Assembly: GCA_002381225.1 (NCBI GenBank)
Contig: DFSS01000054.1
Location: 1 to 45,726, forward strand
Source of the DNA: Flavobacteriales bacterium UBA3431
GTDB lineage: Bacteria > Bacteroidota > Bacteroidia > Flavobacteriales > Schleiferiaceae
Reading direction: 5' to 3'
Length of the DNA stretch: 45,726 bases
Translations under genes and position numbers: made by a program
The notes under the pieces: generated by a model
Told to the model about the DNA's origin: nothing
The model's database searches: none
What the model saw: the letters and a program-made list of their open reading frames with translations, nothing else
In this document: positions 15,615 to 24,229 of the stretch, in pieces
Numbering within the stretch: position 1 is the stretch's first letter
Layout: each line of letters begins with the position of its first letter

Positions 15615-16895
15615 CTACTCGGCAAGCGCAGCCAAGGAATCAATCTGTGCTTTGAGCGGCGCCATGTGGGCCTCGTAACTTGCCCACAATTTGGATGGCA
15701 GGGGTTCCGTCCGTTGCATGGGCTCACGCAGTGGATCCACTTGCTTCCCATTTTTCCAGAAGCGGTAGCAGACATGAGGCCCGGTCGCCAAACCCGTTGA
15801 GCCCACATAGCCGATTACTTGCCCTTGTTCTACGCGTGTGCCATTTCGCATACCTTTTGCGATGCGGCTCATATGCAGATACTGTGTGGTATAGGTTCCG
15901 TTGTGTTTGATTTTTACATAGTTCCCGTTCGCACTCGTATACGTGGCCGCGACAACCGTACCACCCGCCGTTGCGAGGATGGGCGTACCAGTTGGTGCCG
16001 CATAATCCGTACCTAAGTGGGCCTTCCAACGCTTCTGAACCGGATGGAAACGGTTTTTCGAATAGCGTGAAGTGATGCGCGCAAATTCCAATGGTGCCTT
16101 GAGGAACATTCGCTTCAGCCCTTCCCCCTCTTCGGAATAGAAATCGCGAATTCCGTTGGCTTCATCTTCAAAACGAAAGGCATAGAAAGGCTTCCCATTG
16201 TGCACGAAGCGGGCTCCGAGAATTTTTCCGGTCCCAACAAAGGAGGTGTCATCGACATAGCGCTCTTCAAAAATCACTTCAAAGCGATCTCCTTTTTGAA
16301 TTCGGAAGAAGTCAATAGTCCAGGCGTAGACTTCGCTCAATCGGACGGCTACGGCTGGCGATACATTTTGGTTGGAAAGGGTTTCATAGAGCGAACTTTC
16401 AATGGAACCGGCCACCATCCGTTGCACCACCTTGGTGGGGCGCTCTACGGCTTGAACATACAAGCTGTCCAAACCAAATATGATGTACTCCGTCTGCGAG
16501 GATTCGTACACGAAATACTGCGCCGCGGAGGCACTGTCCGCCGTACGAAATACCCAATAAGCATCTCCTGCGCGCCATCGGCGTGGATTGAAGGTTCCTT
16601 TGGCCATTTCTAGTAAGTTGGCCACCTTGGGATACGGCACGCCTAGCTCATCCATGACTTGCCCGAATGCTTGGCCTTCCTTCACGAGGTAGCGCGTAGG
16701 GGCATATTCGGCCAAGGATATGCCATACATGCTACCGGGGTCCACGACTTCTCCCGAGTCACCCAGGAAGGGATCCTCACCAGACCCGGTGCAGGCCCGG
16801 ACCAAGAAATAGAGAATGGTCACGAACAACACGCCCATACCACCGGCTTTGGCGCGGCGCACAAGACGCTTTTTGGATTTCTTGGGAGAGGTCAT
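15615..16895 (-). CDS. M23-family (LytM-type) metallopeptidase, membrane-anchored
   Basis: The 426-residue protein starts with a basic stretch and one transmembrane anchor (GVLFVTILYFLVRAC, about residues 18-34). A beta-rich central region with a possible LysM/OapA-like start follows, and a C-terminal M23 domain (about 285-390) that would cleave peptidoglycan cross-bridges. Visible active-site elements are HLGTDYAAPTGTP (His near 292, Asp near 296), YLHMSRI and GPHVCYRFW (His374). The usual second histidine of the H-x-H motif is Cys376; a Cys at this place is, to my knowledge, frequent in the Bacteroidota branch and could still bind zinc. A probable cell-division or envelope hydrolase. A TAGTTTTG element lies upstream. 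Confidence 0.88.
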   Translation of the reverse strand: MTSPKKSKKRLVRRAKAGGMGVLFVTILYFLVRACTGSGEDPFLGDSGEVVDPGSMYGISLAEYAPTRYLVKEGQAFGQVMDELGVPYPKVANLLEMAKGTFNPRRWRAGDAYWVFRTADSASAAQYFVYESSQTEYIIFGLDSLYVQAVERPTKVVQRMVAGSIESSLYETLSNQNVSPAVAVRLSEVYAWTIDFFRIQKGDRFEVIFEERYVDDTSFVGTGKILGARFVHNGKPFYAFRFEDEANGIRDFYSEEGEGLKRMFLKAPLEFARITSRYSKNRFHPVQKRWKAHLGTDYAAPTGTPILATAGGTVVAATYTSANGNYVKIKHNGTYTTQYLHMSRIAKGMRNGTRVEQGQVIGYVGSTGLATGPHVCYRFWKNGKQVDPLREPMQRTEPLPSKLWASYEAHMAPLKAQIDSLAALAE

Positions 16896-16914
16896 CGACT
16901 AGGTGGGGAAAGTT

Positions 16915-16922
16915 CAAAACTA
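16915..16922 (-). promoter_or_regulatory. candidate -7 element of the M23 peptidase gene
   Basis: The minus strand reads TAGTTTTG, an exact TAnnTTTG match, 19 bases before the ATG at 16895, within the short gap after the tryptophan dioxygenase gene. Confidence 0.4.
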
Positions 16923-17008
16923 CGGACCACCTCCGGGAAAGCCACGTAAAATTTCAGCATTCCCATGGAGTTTTTCCACATCGACTGCCAAATCCCAGAG
17001 CGGACAGG

Positions 17009-17959
17009 CTATACCCCTTGTGAATAGCGATCTGCAAAGGACTTGCCCCACTCCGCCTGTTCTTCGGGCGACCACAAAAAGGGAAAGAAAATACGCTTTT
17101 GGAAGCGCGGGGGAAGGTATTTCTGCCAATTCGTCCCGCCCGTTGCGCGGGCATCTGCTGGTTGTTTCGCCAGGTAGCGCACCGCGGAACGGTAGTGCTG
17201 TAGAGGCCACAAAACGTTGACATATTGATCAAAGGCACGAAGCTCTTTCACTAGATCCTCGTGGAGGCTTCCCGAAGCATGTAGGACTGCCGCACGCTCA
17301 GAAATGGACCGCCCCTGTGCCTTCCGGGCACGCTTGCTAAATTCCTCGCCATATTTTAATTCAAATTGCTGCAAGGTGAGCGTCTTCTGGCCATCCTTTT
17401 CAAGTGTAGCACCGCGCAGCCAATAGATATTCTCCAGTAGGGTGTCCGTGCTCGTTTCGGAGGCAAGGATCTCACGTTTTTCGAGGTGCACCAAGTCGTT
17501 GAGCTTCGCACTCGCCAGCTCAATCATACGGTACTGGCCAGACTGGAAACCGCTTGCAGGAATGAGGGCCATGCGGAAGCGCAAAAACTGTTCGCGGTCC
17601 ATACCATCCACCATGACACCAAAGCTGTGCTCTAGGGCGCCGAAGTAGCGGTTGGCACGACGAATAGCCTCTGTGAGGGCTTCTTGGTCGGTCAATTCCG
17701 CGGCCACCATGGGTTCCAACTCATGAAGCACCAACTTGAAATACAACTCCGTAATCTGATGGTACATGATGAAAATAGGCTCATCATGGTGGGAAGTACG
17801 GGGCTGCTGAAGACTCAGCAAGCTATCCAACCGGATATAATCCCAATATGTGAGGTAGTCTGCCTCGAGCAATCCGTCCAAAAAGTCTAACAACTCTTGG
17901 CCCGAAGCGGCATATTTTTCTTGGAGGGCTTTTATGCGCCCTGAGATGGCGTCGTCCAT
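17009..17959 (-). CDS. kynA: tryptophan 2,3-dioxygenase
   Basis: This 316-residue haem enzyme opens the indole ring of tryptophan to N-formylkynurenine, the first step of the kynurenine route. Family signatures are TYWDYIRLDSLLSLQQPRT, SHHDEPIFIMYHQITELYFK, PASGFQSGQYRMIELA (Arg for substrate carboxylate), and a C-terminal HYRSAVRYLA (probable haem-ligand His) followed by ATGGTNWQKYLPPRF. No other kynurenine-pathway gene is in the window, so it may serve tryptophan breakdown or NAD synthesis. It is 45 bases downstream of the histidine kinase gene on the same strand but has its own possible promoter. Confidence 0.93.
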   Translation of the reverse strand: MDDAISGRIKALQEKYAASGQELLDFLDGLLEADYLTYWDYIRLDSLLSLQQPRTSHHDEPIFIMYHQITELYFKLVLHELEPMVAAELTDQEALTEAIRRANRYFGALEHSFGVMVDGMDREQFLRFRMALIPASGFQSGQYRMIELASAKLNDLVHLEKREILASETSTDTLLENIYWLRGATLEKDGQKTLTLQQFELKYGEEFSKRARKAQGRSISERAAVLHASGSLHEDLVKELRAFDQYVNVLWPLQHYRSAVRYLAKQPADARATGGTNWQKYLPPRFQKRIFFPFLWSPEEQAEWGKSFADRYSQGV

Positions 17960-17963
17960 ACCC

Positions 17964-17971
17964 GAAAGGTA
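17964..17971 (-). promoter_or_regulatory. weak candidate -7 element of the tryptophan dioxygenase gene
   Basis: The minus strand reads TACCTTTC, one mismatch from TAnnTTTG, four bases before the ATG at 17959, the same close spacing as at mrp and ftsX. Confidence 0.25.
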
Positions 17972-18003
17972 CGGCAGACCAACGGCTGCTTGGCGCTTGG
18001 GAC

Positions 18004-19077
18004 TTAGCTTCCCTTTGAAATCGAAAAGGAGAACGTCGTGCCGGCACCCAGGGCGCTCGTCACCTTGACGGAATGCCCGTGGGCTTCAATAATGTGCTTG
18101 ACGATGGCCAGCCCCAAACCAGTTCCGCCGATTTTTTTTGTGTGGGTTCGGCTCCGGTCCACGCGATAGAACCGCTCAAACACCCGATTGAGGTCTTCTT
18201 TGGCGATGCCAATGCCATTGTCTTCGATGGTCACATTGTAGTTCTTTTCCGCATCCAGTATCGAGACCTTCACGAAGGCTCCTTCGGTTTCACGAGAATA
18301 TTTGATGGCATTGCTCAGCAAATTCAGGATAACCTGATCCATGCGTTCAGGGTCCGCATGAACCATGCAGGGCGATGCGGCATCATAGTCACGAATCACC
18401 TCAATGTCTGAACTCTGAAGTCGATCAGACATTTGCTCGAGGGCATCTTCGACCTGCTCTGAGAGGCTGTACGTTTCTTTATTCAGCGCCAACTGGCTTG
18501 ATTCGAGACGTGCTAAGACATCCATATCCTGCACCAAGCGAATCATGCGCTCCACATTTCGGTTGGCTTTTTTCAGATAGTCCTTGCGGACTTTGCCTTC
18601 CTTGACCCCGTCGATCAAGGTTAGTAAGTAGCCTTGAATATTAAAAATAGGCGTCCGAAGTTCGTGGGAGAGGTTGGCAATGAATTCGCGGCGCACGTCA
18701 TCTCGGGCCTGCAGGTTGACCACTTCCGTGGAGGTGCGTTGAGCCCAACTGCGCACTTCCATTTCTACTTTTCCGATTTCTTCCGCATCGGCCAAAAGCG
18801 CATTTCGGTATTTGTCCGGGTTGGAAATCACCTTGTAAATCTTGAGCAATCGGGTGTACAGGAATTGGCGGACCAAGGCCTCAACCAAAAAGGCGACGGA
18901 ACTCGCGATGAAGATGCTCAGCAGAGAGATTTCGAGAAAGGGGATTTCTGCAATGGGCAATGGCAATCCCCCGGAGGGGCTTTGGACAAGGACGAACAGG
19001 GCAAACATGACGCCCCAAACGACCGGACCCAGGCAAGCCGCCACAAAAAAGGCAATCCGTTCTGGACGATCTAGCAT
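18004..19077 (-). CDS. PhoR-like sensor histidine kinase
   Basis: The 357-residue membrane kinase has two transmembrane segments (about residues 8-32 and 48-68) with only a short extracytoplasmic loop, then HisKA with phospho-accepting His138 in SHELRTPIFNIQGY. The HATPase domain follows: N box NLLSNAIKYS, G1 EDNGIGIA, F box RFYRVDRSR and G2 GGTGLGLAIVKH. The tiny sensory loop suggests that it senses through a membrane or protein partner, as in PhoR/PstSCAB-type control, but no pst genes are visible. It is six bases downstream of the response-regulator gene. The Pho name is by sequence resemblance only. Confidence 0.9.
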   Translation of the reverse strand: MLDRPERIAFFVAACLGPVVWGVMFALFVLVQSPSGGLPLPIAEIPFLEISLLSIFIASSVAFLVEALVRQFLYTRLLKIYKVISNPDKYRNALLADAEEIGKVEMEVRSWAQRTSTEVVNLQARDDVRREFIANLSHELRTPIFNIQGYLLTLIDGVKEGKVRKDYLKKANRNVERMIRLVQDMDVLARLESSQLALNKETYSLSEQVEDALEQMSDRLQSSDIEVIRDYDAASPCMVHADPERMDQVILNLLSNAIKYSRETEGAFVKVSILDAEKNYNVTIEDNGIGIAKEDLNRVFERFYRVDRSRTHTKKIGGTGLGLAIVKHIIEAHGHSVKVTSALGAGTTFSFSISKGS

Positions 19078-19083
19078 TCGGAC

Positions 19084-19764
19084 TTATTCTTCGAATTTAT
19101 AGCCCACCCCTTTGATGGTCTTGATGCGGTCGTCGCCAATTTTTTCACGGATTTTTCGGATGTGTACGTCAATTGTACGGCCCCCGACCACCACTTCTGT
19201 TCCCCAAACACGGTCCATAATGGTATCGCGTGAGAAAACCTTGCCCGGCTTGCTAGCGAGGAGTTGAAGCAGCTCAAACTCCTTGCGAGGCATGTCGAGG
19301 ATTCCCTCCCCTTGATGCACTTGGTACTTTTCTAAGTCGATGCGCAAATCGCCCCGTTCAATGATGTTCGATTCACCTTCTTCGGACTTGGCATTTCGGC
19401 GAAGCAAAGCCTTGATTCGGCTGACTAAGACCTTGGGTCGAATCGGCTTGGTGATATAATCATCCCCACCTGATTCAAAACCGGCCACTTGGGAGTAATC
19501 CTCCCCCCGAGCACTCAGAAAAGCGATCACGGTGTGGGCAATTTCTGGAGTGGCTCGAATGGCCTCGCAGGCTTCCATTCCATCCATCCCAGGCATCATC
19601 ACATCCAAGAGGACCAAGTCCGGCTTGAATTTTTTGCACATCTCGACCCCTTCCAGTCCGTTTTTGGCTGTTTCCACCTTGAAACCTTCCTTCACAAGAT
19701 TGAAGGAAAGGAATTCACGAATGTCCGGATCGTCGTCGACGAGTAGTATGGTATGCTTACTCAT
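19084..19764 (-). CDS. PhoB/OmpR-family response regulator
   Basis: The 226-residue protein has a receiver domain with the acidic pocket DDD (10-12), phospho-acceptor Asp54 (LLDVMMPGMDG) and the switch lysine in DYITKPIRP. A winged-helix DNA-binding domain follows (LDMPRKEFELLQLL, DRVWGTEVVVGGRTIDVHIRKIREKIG, KGVGYKF). I start it at the ATG at 19764 (MSKHTILLVDDD); upstream in-frame codons give an unconserved extension. It forms a two-gene unit with the downstream kinase and is divergent from a lipoprotein and TonB-receptor pair, which is its most obvious candidate target. Confidence 0.93.
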   Translation of the reverse strand: MSKHTILLVDDDPDIREFLSFNLVKEGFKVETAKNGLEGVEMCKKFKPDLVLLDVMMPGMDGMEACEAIRATPEIAHTVIAFLSARGEDYSQVAGFESGGDDYITKPIRPKVLVSRIKALLRRNAKSEEGESNIIERGDLRIDLEKYQVHQGEGILDMPRKEFELLQLLASKPGKVFSRDTIMDRVWGTEVVVGGRTIDVHIRKIREKIGDDRIKTIKGVGYKFEE

Positions 19765-19964
19765 AACTCCATATTTATGGGGTTGATATTCCCAATTTAC
19801 CCCCATATAACCCTGCAAAATGGGGATTTACAATTCGATAACACCGAATCGATTTGGGGCTAACATCCCCCGTTGGAATGTTAGGATAATATTACGAAAA
19901 CCCTCGGGAGCCGTGGGGAAATATTTGTTGATGTTCGCTTAATCGTCTCGTAACATGGGCCCGA
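19765..19964. promoter_or_regulatory. intergenic control region between response regulator and lipoprotein genes
   Basis: About 200 AT-rich bases contain an inverted repeat TATGGGG / CCCCATA (19776-19782 and 19801-19807) close to the response-regulator start, two further runs of GGGG after A/T, and a short inverted pair ATTCG / CGAAT downstream. No ORF or RNA gene is evident. These are possible operator sites for the response regulator; I cannot tell which, if any, is used. Confidence 0.3.
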
Positions 19965-19972
19965 TAGGTTTG
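19965..19972 (+). promoter_or_regulatory. candidate -7 element of the beta-helix lipoprotein gene
   Basis: TAGGTTTG matches TAnnTTTG exactly, 25 bases before the ATG at 19998. The expected upstream TTG is missing at the normal distance, which would fit a promoter that needs an activator. Confidence 0.4.
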
Positions 19973-19997
19973 CCTCATCAAACAAACGAACAGACTT

Positions 19998-21173
19998 ATG
20001 TACAAGACACTTTCAATACTTGCAGTCGCAGCAGTCACATTTGCTTCTTGCGAGCCTTCCACCCCGGTGGATCCAAACCCAGGAGATAATAAAACCAAAA
20101 TTATCTCTGAAAACGTTACCGCCAACCAAACGTGGTACGCAGACACCGTCTATCAGTTAGGTGGACGTATTACCGTTACGGCTGGCGCAACCCTTACCAT
20201 TGAGCCTGGTACCGTCATCAAGGGTGAAGCAGGCACAGGTGCCAACGCTACCGCCCTGTTGATTGCCCGTGGTGGCAAATTGATGGCTGAAGGAACTGCC
20301 TCGATGCCCATCATCTTCACAACCGTGGCGGATGAAATCACCTACGACCAATTGATGACTGGAGATTTCAAGAGCCCAAATCTTGACCCCAACGTAAGCG
20401 GCCTATGGGGTGGTGTCATCGTTCTTGGAAACGCTAAAATTTCTGCTTCGAACTCTTCTGGCGACGTGTCGGAAGTCCAGATTGAAGGCATTCCCACCTC
20501 TGACGCCAACGGTCTTTACGGCGGTTCGGATAATGCAGACAATTCCGGTGTTATGAAGTACGTTTCCATCCGTCACGGCGGTGCAAACATCGGTTCCGGA
20601 AACGAAATCAATGGCCTGACCCTTGGGGGTGTTGGTTCTGGAACGACTGTTGAAAACGTAGAGGTTGTTTCGAACCAAGACGACGGTATTGAATGGTTTG
20701 GTGGAACCGTAAATGTGACCAATGTAGTGGTGTGGAACGCCGGCGACGACGGTATCGATACCGACCAATCTTGGGGTGGCACTTTGGACAATTTTGTCGT
20801 CATCACTCCTTCCGATCGTGCTTTTGAATTGGACGGTCCAGAAGGTGCTTATGAAGCCTCGCATACCATCAAAAATGGCAATGTTCAGGCCTCAAGTGCT
20901 GACATCACTTCAGGTGATTTGATCAACACCGACGCCAACTCATTGGTCAGCTTGGAATCGATCTACATCACCGATATCATGCCCGGTCAAATCATCAACC
21001 GAATTGATGCAGCCGGTGTGTTTTACACAGACATCGTTCTAAATGTGGATACGGTAAGCAACTACATCAAAAACAACGGCACACATCCTGGCATCACCGC
21101 CGGAACAACACCTAAAGCCAACATCTCTGTATTTGGTTGGACTTGGGCCGCTCAAGCTGGTGTTATCCAGTAA
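19998..21173 (+). CDS. predicted beta-helix surface lipoprotein
   Basis: The 391-residue product has a lipoprotein signal peptide with lipobox VTFASC (Cys18). The rest is a series of short beta strands with Gly/Asn turns typical of right-handed beta-helix proteins: GGRITVTAGATLTIEPGTVIKG, LLIARGGKLMAEG, GLWGGVIVLGNAKIS, MKYVSIRHGG, VENVEVVSNQDDGIEWFGG and VTNVVVWNAGDDGIDTDQ. No catalytic site is recognised. Bacteroidota genomes often carry this type next to a TonB-dependent receptor, as here (21267). It may capture or present the substrate at the surface. It is followed by a strong terminator, so the receptor may be transcribed separately or by read-through. Confidence 0.85.
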   Translation: MYKTLSILAVAAVTFASCEPSTPVDPNPGDNKTKIISENVTANQTWYADTVYQLGGRITVTAGATLTIEPGTVIKGEAGTGANATALLIARGGKLMAEGTASMPIIFTTVADEITYDQLMTGDFKSPNLDPNVSGLWGGVIVLGNAKISASNSSGDVSEVQIEGIPTSDANGLYGGSDNADNSGVMKYVSIRHGGANIGSGNEINGLTLGGVGSGTTVENVEVVSNQDDGIEWFGGTVNVTNVVVWNAGDDGIDTDQSWGGTLDNFVVITPSDRAFELDGPEGAYEASHTIKNGNVQASSADITSGDLINTDANSLVSLESIYITDIMPGQIINRIDAAGVFYTDIVLNVDTVSNYIKNNGTHPGITAGTTPKANISVFGWTWAAQAGVIQ

Positions 21174-21205
21174 GTTTCTAAACCATTAACAAATGGTTAA
21201 ACAAG

Positions 21206-21233
21206 TGCCCGCACGAAAGTGCGGGCATTTTTT
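21206..21233 (+). terminator. intrinsic terminator after the lipoprotein gene
   Basis: The stem GCCCGCAC / GTGCGGGC (21207-21214 and 21219-21226) has a GAAA loop and is followed by a T-rich run. A weaker inverted repeat AACCATT / AATGGTT (21181-21198) lies just before it. Confidence 0.88.
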
Positions 21234-21266
21234 ATTTGGACTTTTGCGCCAACAAATTGAGCACCT

Positions 21267-24167
21267 ATGCGCACTTTTATTTCTACTGCCCTGTTTATCA
21301 GCTCTTTGAGCGCCATTGCTCAAAACGGAACGCTTCGTGGAACCGTACTGGATGGCGAAACGGGCGAAACCATCATTGGAGCGGCAGTGAGTTGCGCTAC
21401 ATGTGGAAGCGGAAATACAGCGACCGACCTCGACGGCCACTTTACCTTGAAAGCGGCTCCAGGGACGCACACGGTGGAAATCTCCTACTTCACCTTTCAA
21501 ACCCTCAAATTGACGGGCGTAACAGTGCTAGCCAATGAGGTGACCGTGCTTGGTGAGTTGACCCTGCAGCCGGAGGATAATTTAAAACTCGACGAGGTAA
21601 CCATTGTAGCGGAGGTGCAACGCAATACCGATGTGGCCCTTTTGACCCTAAAGAAAAAATCCACGGCCATGGTCGATGGCATTTCGGCCGCCCGCATTGG
21701 CCTAATCGGCGATGCTACCGCCGTGGAAGCTGCCAAGCGTGTAACCGGTGTGACGGTAGAAGGCGGGAAGTACGTCTACATCCGAGGATTGGGTGACCGC
21801 TATTCGAAGACGACACTCAACGGAATGGACATCCCCGGTTTGGACCCGGATAAGAACACCATACAAATGGACATCTTCCCCACGGATTTGGTCAGCAACA
21901 TTGTGGTGAGTAAGTCTTTCACGGCTGATCAACCCGCTGACTTCACGGGAGGCTTGTTGAATATCGAAACCAAAGCCTTCCCAGACAAGAAACTGGGCAG
22001 CTTCTCGATCAGCACGAGCTACAATCCAGCCATGAACTTGAATCCCAATTACCTCACATACCAAGGAGGACGCCTGGATTTCTTGGGCTTTGACGATGGA
22101 ACCCGCCGTCTTCCCACCGGAGCACGTGCTCCCCAGATCCCTACCCCCATTTTCTTCCCTACAAGCGAAGTCAACGCCTTTGTTCAGAGCTTTAACCCCA
22201 CGTTGGGCGCCATGAAGCGTATGTCCCTCATGGATGTGAGCATGGGCTATTCTACCGGAAATCAATGGGAAGGTAAGAAGGCCTCAAAGTCTGGCGAGAT
22301 TCCCAAGTTGGGCTATGTGTTTTCCTTGACATACAAGAACAACTACACCTTCTACGACGACGTCTTTTATGGTGAATATCAGCGCTATAGCGATCCTAGC
22401 GTCTACGAAATGCGCTACGCCACCAAGCAATCCGGTCAACTCGGTGAACAAAGCACGCTGATCGGCGGCATTTTGGGATTTGCGTACAAAACCAATTTGA
22501 AGAAGTACCGCTTTACACTGATGCATCTGCAAAATGGAGAGAGCCGCGCGGGCCAATTCACGATAGACAATGACGACGAAGCAGTGGGCCAATCGGGCTA
22601 TTTGGCCTTTGCCAATAACTTGGAATATAATCAGCGCTCCTTAACCAACATTCTGATCAACGGAACGACCGTAAAGCCCGAAAAAGGTATCGAAATCGAT
22701 TGGCGCATTTCGCCCACCTTGTCGCTTTCAACCGATCCGGACATCCGTAAGACGGCCTTCACATATGGTCCCTTGGATACCTTCTTCTCTGCGGGCGCGG
22801 GGGGCAACCCTTCGCGCATCTGGCGCTACCTGCAAGAAGTCAACGTGCCTTTCCGCTACGACGTGACACGCAAGCTTACGTTGTTTGATGAGGCGGCAAA
22901 GTTCAAATACGGGGTTGGAAACGCATTCAAATTTCGCCACTATGAAATCCTGTTTTACGATATGCAGTTCTTTGGCCTTCAAAACTGGTCAAGTGATGAT
23001 CCCAATCAGGTCCTAAATCCTGACAATATATACCCGAATTATCCCAATAGAATCTACTACCAGTCTGGGAACAATACGCCCAACCCCAACGAATACGCGT
23101 CCAACAGCAACACCGCGCATGCCTATGTCAGTACAGAGGTGGCGCTAAACATTCGCACCAAAGCAGTCCTAGGTTTGCGCGCCGAACACTTCATCCAGCG
23201 CCATACAGGACGCGATCAAACATACGCCAGTGGGGACGTGACGAATGGCAAGAATTTGACCAACGATGTCGTGCTTAACTCTTTGGACCTCTTCCCTTCT
23301 TTGAACGTCATTTACTCCTTGAATGAATCGCAAAATTTGCGCTTGTCTGCCACCCGGACGATTGCACGCCCTTCCTTCAAAGAGTTGAGTTTTGCCCAGA
23401 TTATTGACCCCTTGACGAACCGAATTTTTAACGGGTCCTTCTTCGAATATGCCGCATGGTCTGGCCAACTGGTCGAAACCCGAGTGAACAATGCCGATGT
23501 GCGTTGGGAGAAGTTCTTTGAGCGCGGACAAATGTTCTCCATCAGTGGTTTCTTTAAGGACTTTAGTAACCCCATCGAAATGGTGCGCATCGCCGAACAG
23601 CAAACCTCGACTGAATTCCAACCTCGAAATGTCGGCCGTGGCACCATGCTGGGCGCTGAAATCGAGTGGAACGCCAGCTTTGCCGCTATGAGCCAAAAAT
23701 TGGAGAACCTTTTCTTCAATGGAAACATCACACTGATTGAATCCCAAATCACCATGAGTGAAGTGGAGTTCAATTCCCGAAAGAGCTACGAGCGCGTGGG
23801 CGAAACCATCGTCAACACCCGAGCCATGGCCGGTCAAAGCCCTTATGTCTTGAACGGCGGCGTAAGTTACACGGCTCCCGAGAGCCAGACCAACGTGGGC
23901 GTCTACTACAACGTCAAGGGCCAAACCCTTCAAATTGTGGGTATGGGCTTGTTCCCCGATGTGTATACCGAGCCTTTTCACAGCCTCAACTTCAGCTTTT
24001 CAACAAAGGTGGGCAAGGAGAAGGGCATCGATCTCAAACTGCGTGCAAGCAATCTCTTGAACGACGATGTGGTGAGTAGCTATGTCTCTTTTGGAGCGCC
24101 TGATCAAATCTTCAGCCGTTACGCACCCGGGTGGGCACTCAGCGCAGGTTTATCCTTTCAACTTTAA
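21267..24167 (+). CDS. TonB-dependent outer-membrane receptor (carboxypeptidase-like N-domain)
   Basis: The 966-residue receptor has a signal peptide (MRTFISTALFISSLSAIAQ). A CarboxypepD_reg-like domain follows (GTVLDGETGETIIGAAVSC to about residue 100), then the plug (about 110-240: AVEAAKRVTGVTVEGGKYVYIRGLGDRYSKTTLNG, DIFPTDLVSNIVVSKSFTADQPADFTGG), and a 22-strand-type barrel ending in aromatic SAGLSFQL. The N-domain holds an unusual C-x-x-C (SCATC, Cys43/Cys46). It would import a substrate using TonB energy; the substrate is unknown. Synteny with the beta-helix lipoprotein and the divergent PhoBR-like pair suggests a regulated nutrient such as a phosphorus compound (inference). No SusD partner is present. 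Confidence 0.92.
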   Translation: MRTFISTALFISSLSAIAQNGTLRGTVLDGETGETIIGAAVSCATCGSGNTATDLDGHFTLKAAPGTHTVEISYFTFQTLKLTGVTVLANEVTVLGELTLQPEDNLKLDEVTIVAEVQRNTDVALLTLKKKSTAMVDGISAARIGLIGDATAVEAAKRVTGVTVEGGKYVYIRGLGDRYSKTTLNGMDIPGLDPDKNTIQMDIFPTDLVSNIVVSKSFTADQPADFTGGLLNIETKAFPDKKLGSFSISTSYNPAMNLNPNYLTYQGGRLDFLGFDDGTRRLPTGARAPQIPTPIFFPTSEVNAFVQSFNPTLGAMKRMSLMDVSMGYSTGNQWEGKKASKSGEIPKLGYVFSLTYKNNYTFYDDVFYGEYQRYSDPSVYEMRYATKQSGQLGEQSTLIGGILGFAYKTNLKKYRFTLMHLQNGESRAGQFTIDNDDEAVGQSGYLAFANNLEYNQRSLTNILINGTTVKPEKGIEIDWRISPTLSLSTDPDIRKTAFTYGPLDTFFSAGAGGNPSRIWRYLQEVNVPFRYDVTRKLTLFDEAAKFKYGVGNAFKFRHYEILFYDMQFFGLQNWSSDDPNQVLNPDNIYPNYPNRIYYQSGNNTPNPNEYASNSNTAHAYVSTEVALNIRTKAVLGLRAEHFIQRHTGRDQTYASGDVTNGKNLTNDVVLNSLDLFPSLNVIYSLNESQNLRLSATRTIARPSFKELSFAQIIDPLTNRIFNGSFFEYAAWSGQLVETRVNNADVRWEKFFERGQMFSISGFFKDFSNPIEMVRIAEQQTSTEFQPRNVGRGTMLGAEIEWNASFAAMSQKLENLFFNGNITLIESQITMSEVEFNSRKSYERVGETIVNTRAMAGQSPYVLNGGVSYTAPESQTNVGVYYNVKGQTLQIVGMGLFPDVYTEPFHSLNFSFSTKVGKEKGIDLKLRASNLLNDDVVSSYVSFGAPDQIFSRYAPGWALSAGLSFQL

Positions 24168-24169
24168 TT

Positions 24170-24199
24170 GAATGCGGGATCGTATCGCATTCTTTTTTT
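24170..24199 (+). terminator. intrinsic terminator after the first TonB receptor gene
   Basis: The stem GAATGCG / CGCATTC (24170-24176 and 24186-24192) is followed directly by seven Ts. Confidence 0.85.
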
Positions 24200-24213
24200 G
24201 GGCTGTGGCGAAG

Positions 24214-24221
24214 TACCTTTG
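24214..24221 (+). promoter_or_regulatory. candidate -7 element of the nuclease operon
   Basis: TACCTTTG (exact TAnnTTTG) lies just after a terminator and eight bases before the ATG at 24230. It marks the probable start of the eight-gene run. Confidence 0.45.
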
Positions 24222-24229
24222 AATCCTTG

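Noticed and set aside
15600..15620. Small inverted repeat GTAGG/CCTAC between leuS and the M23 gene
   Set aside because: Stem of five pairs and no T-run; not a convincing terminator.
19998..24167. SusCD-type polysaccharide utilisation locus
   Set aside because: The lipoprotein is beta-helix-like rather than the helical SusD fold, and no glycoside hydrolase is present.
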